A stretch of 13,150 nucleotides of DNA from an uncultured Moraxella sp. (GTDB lineage: Bacteria; Pseudomonadota; Gammaproteobacteria; Pseudomonadales; Moraxellaceae): NCBI GenBank assembly GCA_927911235.1, contig CAKMOY010000056.1, positions 1 to 13,150 on the forward strand, written 5' to 3'. This document shows positions 1 through 6,465 of the stretch, piece by piece. Below the pieces are notes generated by a model, which had not been told where the DNA came from, searched no databases, and worked only from the letters and a program-made list of their open reading frames with translations. Numbering within the stretch: position 1 is the stretch's first letter; every line of letters begins with the position of its first letter. The position numbers and the translations under genes were made by a program.

Positions 1-38
1 AAAATTTTTCAAAAATCTGTTAAGAATAAGCGATTGTA

Positions 39-67
39 TTGATATCCCTTGATTTTAACCATAAAAT
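39..67 (+). promoter_or_regulatory. Candidate sigma-70 promoter of the DUF815 gene
   Basis: TTGATA at 39-44 is followed after exactly 17 bases by TAAAAT at 62-67, each five of six matches to the sigma-70 hexamers. Transcription would begin around position 74, only about 8 bases before the ATG at 82. I see no Shine-Dalgarno sequence there (the preceding bases are an A-rich stretch), so the transcript would have a very short leader. It would drive the downstream colinear genes. This is a reading of the sequence only; AT-rich DNA produces such matches by chance. Confidence 0.4.
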
Positions 68-81
68 GAATAAAAAAAATC

Positions 82-969
82 ATGACAAATTTAACTTTAT
101 CCCAAGATTTACACGATTTATTGACCCAATTTTTAAGCCAATCTATTCCACAACCGATAACGCTTGACCCAAAAGTTTTGGCGTATCGTTGGCATTCTAA
201 TAGCCGAACTGGTAGCGGTGAACTTGTGCCTTTAACGGTGGATTTGCGTTTGACATTGGACGATTTGTACGGCATTGATGTGCAAAAAAATAAGCTAATG
301 CAAAATACTCGGCAATATTTGGCAAACTTGCCTGCCAATCATGTGCTGATGACAGGCACTCGTGGGGCGGGCAAGTCGTCTTTAATCAGGGCGTTGTTAA
401 ACGAATTTAAAGATGACGGATTGCGGATTATTGAAGTGGCTCGTGATGATTTGGTGATGTTAGAACCCATTCGCCAAGCGGTGCGTAAATTGAATGAACG
501 ACTGCCCAATCATGGTTGTCATTATGTCATTTATTGCGATGATTTGGCGTTTAATGGGCAAGATGAAAATTACCGCACGTTAAAAAGCATACTTGACGGT
601 GCGTTGGATAGCGAACAGGATAAACTGCTCGTGTATGCGACAAGCAACCGCCGTCATCTGCTACCGCAACTGATGAAGGACAATGTGAGCATTTATAATG
701 GGCAGACCGATGAAGTCAATCCGTATGAAACGATTGATGAAACGGTGTCTTTGTCTGACCGTTTTGGGTTGTGGCTGGCGTTTCATCCGATGACACAAGA
801 TGTGTATTTGCAGATTTGTGCACATTATTTGGCACAAGCGGATTTGGCATTTGATGATGAAGCAAGGGCGACTGCGTTACGCTTTGCCAGTGAAAGGGGC
901 GGACGGTCTGGGCGTGTCGCCTATCAATTTAGCCGTTCGTTTATTGGTATGAAAGGTTTAGCAAAATAA
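82..969 (+). CDS. DUF815-family AAA-type ATP-binding protein
   Basis: A 295-residue cytoplasmic P-loop ATPase of the DUF815 family, whose cellular role is not established. The nucleotide-binding core is clear: Walker A GTRGAGKSS at residues 92-100, Walker B YVIYCDDL around 148-155 ending in two aspartates, and a sensor-like YATSNRRHLLP segment further on. The segment just before Walker A (LYGIDVQKNKLMQNTRQYL) is typical of the family, as is an N-terminal region of about 60 residues, so the ATG at 82 gives a normal length. No good ribosome binding site precedes that ATG. The gene ends 15 bases before the antitoxin gene on the same strand, so the two are probably co-transcribed. I see no transmembrane segment. 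Family assignment is confident; function, including any chaperone-like or remodelling role, is unknown. Confidence 0.85.
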   Translation: MTNLTLSQDLHDLLTQFLSQSIPQPITLDPKVLAYRWHSNSRTGSGELVPLTVDLRLTLDDLYGIDVQKNKLMQNTRQYLANLPANHVLMTGTRGAGKSSLIRALLNEFKDDGLRIIEVARDDLVMLEPIRQAVRKLNERLPNHGCHYVIYCDDLAFNGQDENYRTLKSILDGALDSEQDKLLVYATSNRRHLLPQLMKDNVSIYNGQTDEVNPYETIDETVSLSDRFGLWLAFHPMTQDVYLQICAHYLAQADLAFDDEARATALRFASERGGRSGRVAYQFSRSFIGMKGLAK

Positions 970-984
970 TTTAAAGGATAAAAT

Positions 985-1266
985 ATGACAACGATTACTT
1001 TATCAGAAACAGGCACATTACAACTACCGCCTAACATTATGCAACTATTTGGCTTAACCAAAGGCACAGAATTTGAAGTCATTGCGTCAAAAAAAGGTAT
1101 TACGTTGGAATCAAAATCCCAAGAGCAACAAACCGCAGAATATTTATCTTATAAACGTCAAAGAATTAAAGCTGTGTCAGGCATGGTTACAGTTACACCG
1201 CCTAAAGATTTTAATTTATTTGAATTTGATGTTGCCGACCATATCACCTTATTTGATGAGGATTAA
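985..1266 (+). CDS. vapB: AbrB/MazE-type antitoxin (VapB-like)
   Basis: A 93-residue protein whose first 45 residues form a SpoVT/AbrB swapped-hairpin DNA-binding domain: TITLSETGTLQLPPNI, then LFGLTKGTEFEVIASKKGITLE. The C-terminal half is charged and ends in FDED, the kind of tail that antitoxins use to wrap and block their toxin. AGG at 974-976 lies 8 bases before the ATG and forms part of a plausible ribosome binding site (AAAGGATAAAAT). The stop codon is only 3 bases before the toxin start, the classic arrangement for stoichiometric co-expression. In this family the antitoxin neutralises the partner RNase and, in complex with it, represses the operon. Only 15 bases separate it from the DUF815 gene, so an own promoter would have to lie inside that gene. 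Pairing is inferred from adjacency. Confidence 0.8.
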   Translation: MTTITLSETGTLQLPPNIMQLFGLTKGTEFEVIASKKGITLESKSQEQQTAEYLSYKRQRIKAVSGMVTVTPPKDFNLFEFDVADHITLFDED

Positions 1267-1269
1267 GCC

Positions 1270-1677
1270 ATGAATGCCCTCGACACCAACATTCTTGTTC
1301 GGCTTTTTATCAACGACCCAACCGACAAAGAAGCCCAAGCCCAACGCCTAATCGCTGAAGAGCTTTTTTTACAGCCCAGTTTTATTGCTTTAACTGTAAT
1401 CCTTGAATTTGTTTGGGTAATAAGTAAAGGTTATTTGTTGCCAAGAGCAGGTGTGGTAGAAATTTTGCAAAATCTTTGCGATTTACCTGATATTTTTATT
1501 GAAGATATAGAAATGGTAAAAATTGCCACCAGTTTATATGCTCAAGGAATGGATTTTACCGATGCGATACACTTGTTAAAAACCCAACATTGCGACAATT
1601 TTTATACCTTTGATAAGAAATTTATTAAAAAGTCAAAAACGCTTTCACTACACCTAACTGCAAAAGAACCAACATAA
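1270..1677 (+). CDS. vapC: PIN-domain toxin (VapC-like ribonuclease)
   Basis: A 135-residue single-domain PIN protein. It opens with ALDTNILVRLF, the usual start of VapC toxins, and the acidic residues expected to bind the catalytic metal are all present: D5, E46 (in TVILEF), D98 (in DFTDAIHL) and D115 (in YTFDKKF). VapC proteins are Mg2+/Mn2+-dependent ribonucleases that typically cut initiator tRNA or rRNA and stop growth when free of antitoxin. The active site looks intact, so the toxin is predicted to be functional. Its ribosome binding site (GAGGA) lies inside the end of the antitoxin gene, suggesting translational coupling. The next gene starts 14 bases downstream, so the pair sits inside a longer colinear run rather than standing alone. 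The actual RNA target cannot be told from sequence. Confidence 0.85.
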   Translation: MNALDTNILVRLFINDPTDKEAQAQRLIAEELFLQPSFIALTVILEFVWVISKGYLLPRAGVVEILQNLCDLPDIFIEDIEMVKIATSLYAQGMDFTDAIHLLKTQHCDNFYTFDKKFIKKSKTLSLHLTAKEPT

Positions 1678-1691
1678 AAGACAACTAAAAA

Positions 1692-3053
1692 ATGTACACA
1701 CCCCAAGACCAACTGACCGAACTTGTCCGCCGATTAGAAGAAAAAAACCACATTTTTTCGGCTGACCCCTTACTTATCACCGAAAAACTGCAAAACGAAC
1801 CGAGCGACCCACTTACCAAGCTTCGCCACCGAGCCACTCGCATAGACAGCGATGGCAAACTCGCCCACCTGCTTGCCGCCATTGACAGCCGTATCAACGG
1901 CACGATTTGGGGCGGTACACTGCTGTGGTTTGTGTTGGGCTTTATCGGCTTGTTCGGTATCATGCAAGCCCATGTCGTGAACTTTTTTTATGTGTTGGCA
2001 AGTTTGCTTGGATTTCATACCTTGATGTTACTGGTTTGGCTGATATTTTTATTGTTTTCGCCAAAAAACAAACCCAGTCTGTTCGGTTCACTGTTTAGCC
2101 CAGCCACGCTAATGCGTGGCAAAGACCCTGTTACCCAAACGGCGGTAGAAGTGTACCAAGAACAGCTCAATCACACAGGCACAAAGTGGTTTATCAGCCG
2201 AATTAGCCACCAATTTTGGCTCGCAAGCCTATGCGGAATGCTCGTTTCGCTGATTTTATTATTGCTTGTCAAAAACTATAATTTTGTTTGGGAATCCACA
2301 CTTTTACAAAACTCAACCGTTGTTGAACTCGTTAAAATTATGGCTTGGTTGCCAAATTTTGTCGGCTTTCCCACACCGACCGCCCAAGACATCATCACCG
2401 CCCAAACCCACACCGACATCACACCGCAAATGGTTGCCTTTCGTTGGGCGATGTTACTTATCGGTAGTTTGCTGATGTATGGCATTATTCCACGCCTTGT
2501 CGCTTGGTTGTTTTGTCTTGTCATGGTAAATTCTAGCCGAATGAAATTGGATATCAAACAACCTTATTACCAAAAAATTATCGACTTTTGGCAACGAAAA
2601 GTCATCGACCCAGACGATAGCCCCACCGAATTAAAACCTGTCGCTCCCACCGCCCAAATCAGCCAAGCCAAAAAATTGGTCGTACTGCTAGAATATCCGT
2701 ATGCCGATGAACATTGGTATCAGTTTGCAGTCGGTCATGCTTTTGATAAAAACAGCATTGAGTATATGGGCGTGATTGACGACAGGGACGATATGGCAAA
2801 ATTGCAAACGTATTTGGCGGATAATGCGGTTCAAGTATTGGTCGGTATTCCACCGCAAGCCTTGCCAGACCGTGGCACAATGCGAAAATTAGACACGATT
2901 GCAAGTCATGCCAAAGGTGGTTTAATTGTGCAATTATTGGATTTTAAACAAGACTTTTTGCCTACACCTGCCGAATTAGCTCAGTTTAAATCTCGTAGAG
3001 AACAATGGGAAAATGCGTTAGCAGAACGGCAAATTGCATTGGTAAGAATTTAA
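1692..3053 (+). CDS. DUF2868 family inner-membrane protein
   Basis: A 453-residue membrane protein that I assign to the DUF2868 family, of unknown function. About 70 cytoplasmic residues come first (a coiled, charged stretch LTELVRRLEEKN, then RATRIDSDGKL). Hydrophobic segments follow at about 71-91, 97-122, 174-193 and 250-280. The last helix is followed by a soluble C-terminal domain (about 285-453) containing KKLVVLLEYPYADEHWYQF and a GIPPQALPDRGTMRKLD segment. Genes of this family usually sit directly upstream of DUF3482 GTPase genes; here that partner lies 1.1 kb downstream behind two orphan genes. The ATG at 1692 has only a weak A-rich upstream signal but agrees with the expected N-terminus. 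A cytoplasmic C-terminal domain that works with the GTPase is an inference from gene neighbourhood. Confidence 0.75.
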   Translation: MYTPQDQLTELVRRLEEKNHIFSADPLLITEKLQNEPSDPLTKLRHRATRIDSDGKLAHLLAAIDSRINGTIWGGTLLWFVLGFIGLFGIMQAHVVNFFYVLASLLGFHTLMLLVWLIFLLFSPKNKPSLFGSLFSPATLMRGKDPVTQTAVEVYQEQLNHTGTKWFISRISHQFWLASLCGMLVSLILLLLVKNYNFVWESTLLQNSTVVELVKIMAWLPNFVGFPTPTAQDIITAQTHTDITPQMVAFRWAMLLIGSLLMYGIIPRLVAWLFCLVMVNSSRMKLDIKQPYYQKIIDFWQRKVIDPDDSPTELKPVAPTAQISQAKKLVVLLEYPYADEHWYQFAVGHAFDKNSIEYMGVIDDRDDMAKLQTYLADNAVQVLVGIPPQALPDRGTMRKLDTIASHAKGGLIVQLLDFKQDFLPTPAELAQFKSRREQWENALAERQIALVRI

Positions 3054-3076
3054 AAAACAACGATTTAGGAAAAATT

Positions 3077-3592
3077 ATGAAAACTTATAATGATGTTACC
3101 AATTTTATTGGCGACAAAGTTCCGCAATTATCGCTTGCCGAACAAATCAACTTTATTCAAAAGTTAATTTATCAATTTGTTAAAGATTTACCAAATGATT
3201 GGGTAGACGGTGAATTGGACAGCGAAAAGCCATTTTACAAAACTATTTTTGACGAAATTATCAATCAAAGTTGGCAAGATGATGTCATTGAACAACAATT
3301 ATCCGACCTTGATAATTTGATGTGGGATATGGGCGAAGATTATCCGCATTGCACTAGCGAAGCGATTTTGTTGTTAATGGAGTTGTTGGATAATTGGTTA
3401 GTGTTAAGCAAAATTGAACAAAAGTCGGAAGATTCAGATAATATGACTTTGCAATCGGCGGTGAGTTTTTTGAATTATTTTGATTTATTGGTTGATGAAG
3501 AAACTGGTGAATTGGCAGATAATGATGATTGGTTGCAGTATTCGCAGACCAAACAAGGGTTTGATTTGTTAAAATCAGCGTTAAATAGTTGA
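3077..3592 (+). CDS. Hypothetical acidic 171-residue protein
   Basis: I do not recognise this protein. The open frame extends back to 3005, but the ATG at 3077 is preferred: it has AGGA at 3067-3070 at good distance, avoids a 49-base overlap with the membrane protein gene, and gives the N-terminus MKTYNDVTNFIGDKVPQL. The 171 residues are strongly acidic and rich in Asp, Glu, Asn, Gln, Leu and Trp, with no signal peptide or transmembrane helix, so it should be a soluble, mostly helical cytoplasmic protein. Its size and acidity resemble those of many contact-dependent immunity proteins, but I see no specific family motif and do not claim that function. It is visibly more AT-rich than the flanking conserved genes, which suggests a lineage-specific or acquired gene. 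Confidence 0.6.
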   Translation: MKTYNDVTNFIGDKVPQLSLAEQINFIQKLIYQFVKDLPNDWVDGELDSEKPFYKTIFDEIINQSWQDDVIEQQLSDLDNLMWDMGEDYPHCTSEAILLLMELLDNWLVLSKIEQKSEDSDNMTLQSAVSFLNYFDLLVDEETGELADNDDWLQYSQTKQGFDLLKSALNS

Positions 3593-3632
3593 TATTTTTA
3601 TAAGTTTGTATGTTGATTAATGGGTCGCTAAA

Positions 3633-4106
3633 ATGACAAAAATATTCATCAAGTTATTGTATTTTATCAGTTTTTCTTTGCTATCTGTGTTGAGTTATGC
3701 AGATTTAAACTGTGCTAACAATATTGATGCAAAAGACGATAAACAATGGATTTTGTCTAATATGTGTCATTATGACCATGTTGTATTGGCAAATATTGGC
3801 ATTGGTAAATTAGAAAAACCGTATAATCCAATGAGATTGTTTAATCAAACGAATGCTTTTCGTTATCAAATGCAAATTCTTGATATTTATAAATCAAAAA
3901 ACCCATCAACCAAAATGCAACTGAGCAATATTTCCTGTATCACACAAAACTTAGAAATATCAAAACCTACTGCAAATAATCTAACAGAAACAAGGATTAT
4001 TGCATTTAATGATTTTGATGATTGTGCTTATGTTGATATAGGTGTTTACCCCAAAGCTGACTTTAACTTAATCAACTTTACGCAAAAATTTGTCAAAAAT
4101 TTTTAA
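3633..4106 (+). CDS. Hypothetical exported protein with four cysteines
   Basis: An unrecognised 157-residue protein. The N-terminus has a clear Sec signal peptide: a basic start (MTKIFIK), a hydrophobic core LLYFISFSLLSVL, and a likely cleavage site after SYA at residue 23. The predicted mature protein has about 134 residues and exactly four cysteines (C27, C45, C102, C131), enough for two disulfides, so a periplasmic or secreted location is likely. No lipobox cysteine follows the cleavage site (C27 is four residues in), so a lipoprotein is unlikely. The start at 3633 has a weak upstream signal (GGG at 3622-3624). The coding sequence is very AT-rich, like the previous orphan gene, and both lie between two genes that are normally adjacent. 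Function unknown. Confidence 0.6.
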   Translation: MTKIFIKLLYFISFSLLSVLSYADLNCANNIDAKDDKQWILSNMCHYDHVVLANIGIGKLEKPYNPMRLFNQTNAFRYQMQILDIYKSKNPSTKMQLSNISCITQNLEISKPTANNLTETRIIAFNDFDDCAYVDIGVYPKADFNLINFTQKFVKNF

Positions 4107-4139
4107 ATTTAATCTTAATACTTAATCAGGTTGTTAAAA

Positions 4140-5710
4140 ATGAACGAAAACAATAAAAATATTGACGTGTATCAAACCGTCAATCCAACAAAACCCCCTA
4201 TTGATGTGGATTTTGATAATAATTTTGACAATAAAACACTTGTTGTTAAAAATCAAAACGACATAACCACAGGTGAACCAAATAAAGAATTAACAGAAAC
4301 ATCGAATCAAAACTTTAACCGCAAAGTCAGCATTGGCGAAAACGAACCGCTCAAACTTGCCGTTGTCGGACACACCAACACAGGTAAAACGTCCATCTTA
4401 CGAACGCTACTGCGTGACGTGTATTTTGGCGAAGTCAAAAACGCCCCCGCCACCACTCGCCATGTGGAAAAGGCCATTATCAGTGATAGCCAAACGGGTC
4501 AAAATCTAGTCGCATTATACGACACGCCAGGACTTGAAGATGCCACAGGATTGATGGACTGGCTAGAAGACAACACCGCAAGTCGCCGTGATGGTATAGA
4601 ACGCTTGCAACAGTTTTTGGCAAGCGAGCCTGCTCAAAACGACTACAGCCAAGAAGCCAAAGTCATTCGCCAACTACTCGCAAGCGACATCGCCATTTAT
4701 GTGGTAGACGCTCGTGAGCCTGTGCTTGGCAAATACAAGGACGAATTAACCGTCTTGTCGTGGTCTGCCGTTCCTGTCATGCCTGTGTTTAACTTTAGCC
4801 ATGACAAAGACAGCCAAATTGCCGATTGGCAAACCATGCTCGCTAGACGCAATTTGCACGTTTCTACTCGCTTTGACTCAGTGGCATTTGAATTTGATGA
4901 TGAGATGAAACTTTGGCAAAACCTTGCAACTATGCTTATTCAGCCTGATATGTTAAATCAGTTAATGGCTCGCAGAACAGAAGATTGGGCGACTTTATAC
5001 GAAGAAGCCAATATCAAAATCGCTCATTTTTTGCTCAATGTCGCAAGTTTTGTAGAAACCATTCACGAAGATGACGACCCATTGCCGACTTTAACCAAAA
5101 TGCAAGAAAAAGTACGACAAGCCGAACGCAGTTTTCAAGATGACTTGTTAAATTTGTATAAATTTTATGACAACACAGTCGCCACCACACCGCTTGAGCT
5201 GACCGAATATCGGCGAGACCCATTTGACAGCGAGTTATTAGCAAGTTATGGCTTGCGAACAGGTGGCGGGGCTGCGGCAGGTGCGTTGATTGGCTTAGGT
5301 ATTGATGCGATGTCGCTTGGTACAACGCTTGGGCTTGGTACGGCGATTGGAGGCTTGCTTGGCGGTGTGGCTGGCAATACAGGGCGATTGCCGATAAAAT
5401 CAACGGTGTCAAACGCTTGTACATTGACCCTGCCACGCTTGCATTATTGGCAACAAGGGCGACTGATTTGCTTATGACTTTGCGACATCGTGGACACGCC
5501 AATGTGGAAAAAGTGGTAAAAAATACCACGCAAGCCATGCCGATTTTTTCGGCGGATAAATTGCCTGATATGCTCAAAAAAGCGCGTGGCAAACCGCAAT
5601 GGTCATCGCTGAATGACGGTAAACTTGCTAAAAGTGCGTATGATTTGCGAGATGAAACGGCTTGGCAATTGGCGGATAAATTAATCAAATTGCAAACAAA
5701 ATTTGAATAA
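4140..5710 (+). pseudogene. DUF3482-family Era-like GTPase, frame broken once near the C-terminus
   Basis: A P-loop GTPase related to Era/TrmE, assigned to the DUF3482 family (function unknown). The ATG at 4140 is chosen over a TTG at 4131 because CAGG lies suitably upstream. Motifs: G1 GHTNTGKT at residues 77-84, G3 DTPGLED from residue 128, and a family-typical weak G4 (PVFNFSHD) instead of NKxD. A Gly/Ala-rich hydrophobic stretch (GAAAGALIGLGIDAMSLG and beyond) may insert in or touch the membrane. The first frame runs to a stop at 5475-5477; the rest (RLYIDPATLALLATRA to LQTKFE) is in the -1 frame, open from about 5387 to 5710. Adding one G to the GGG at 5382-5384 rejoins the frames as NTG-AIADKINGVK, giving 523 residues. 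Residues 1-68 form an unusual low-complexity Asn/Thr/Glu-rich N-terminal extension. Partner of the DUF2868 gene upstream. Confidence 0.75.
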
Positions 5711-5721
5711 TAAAAATCCAT

Positions 5722-6409
5722 TCACAGCCTATGTTTTATCGGTGCAAAACTTTTGCGGTGCATGGGTAAAATACCATATTTTTCAATCGCTTGGATATGC
5801 ACAGCCGTTGGATAGCCTTTGTGTTTTTCAATGCCATAATCAGGATAAATCTTGGCAAGCTCAACCATATCTCGGTCTCGCACCACTTTGGCAAGCACGC
5901 TCGCCCCACTGATACAGGCGTGTTTGCCATCGCCTTTGACCACCGCCATTTCACAGACAATTCGCTCATAAAACGGCAAATCAAATAGCACAGGTAGTTT
6001 ATTTCCGTCCACCATCACACTAAAAGTGGCGTTTGGGTGCGTTTGCAAAATTTGCTCTATCACGCTTGCAATTGCTTGTTTCATACCAAGAAGCGTTGCT
6101 TGCAAAATGTTTAGCTCATCAATCAAACTTGCTGAAATTTTGACAATTTTATGATAAGTTGCCGTTTGTTCAATAATGGGAAACAAAGTTTCTCGCTTTT
6201 TATCGGAGAGTTTTTTTTGAATCAGTTAAAGCGGTTAAAGCATGATTTTCTACCAACCCCACACTGTCAGCTTTGGATAAATCTTTGCTGAGGCTATCTT
6301 GTTTTACCGTTAAAATATCGTTATCAAAAACCAACGCACACACCACCACATCACCCAAAAGTGGCCCACGCCCTACTTCGTCCACACCAATAATAAAGTG
6401 ATTTTTCAT
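5722..6409 (-). pseudogene. rnhB: Ribonuclease HII, frame broken once at an A8 run
   Basis: RNase HII removes ribonucleotides misincorporated in DNA and RNA-DNA hybrids. The first frame (6409 down to 6200) opens with GVDEVGRGPLLGDVVVCALV, holding the catalytic D10 and E11. The second (usable from about 6216 down to 5722) carries the remaining motifs: VDG, the KGDGKHACISGASVLAKV segment, RDRDM, and the YGIEKHKGYPT box. The frame breaks just after DSKK, where the coding strand has eight A's (6211-6218); seven would give DSKKLSDKKRETLF, the expected continuation. Mended, it encodes about 228 residues, slightly longer than most RNase HII, because of about 20 extra residues before DSKK. Upstream of the ATG at 6409, GGA gives a plausible ribosome binding site. 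The gene is convergent with the GTPase gene (11-base gap) and divergent from purD. Confidence 0.85.
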
Positions 6410-6427
6410 TTAATTTTGTTCCAAATT

Positions 6428-6436
6428 TGCTATAAT
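6428..6436 (+). promoter_or_regulatory. Extended -10 promoter of purD
   Basis: TGCTATAAT is a perfect extended -10 element (TGnTATAAT) with the TATAAT hexamer at 6431-6436. No good -35 hexamer is seen at 16-18 bases upstream, as expected for extended -10 promoters. Predicted transcription start is around 6443, giving a leader of about 23 bases that contains the GGAG ribosome binding site at 6456-6459. No room is left for a purine riboswitch, and none is visible. The element lies in the 56-base gap between the divergent rnhB and purD starts. Confidence 0.65.
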
Positions 6437-6465
6437 GGTTATCATTTAACATCATTGGAGCAATT

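Noticed and set aside
3005..3076. Upstream start extending the acidic orphan protein by 24 residues
   Set aside because: It would overlap the DUF2868 gene by 49 bases and lacks a ribosome binding site, whereas the ATG at 3077 has AGGA at a suitable distance.
5375..5480. Programmed -1 ribosomal frameshift in the GTPase gene
   Set aside because: No X XXY YYZ slippery heptamer or obvious downstream stem is seen, and a one-G change explains it more simply, with two further genes showing the same kind of break.
5035..5721. A 228-residue open frame on the minus strand opposite the GTPase gene
   Set aside because: It lies antisense to the well-supported GTPase, its translation has no recognisable motif, and it has no ribosome binding site; it is a by-product of codon bias on the other strand.
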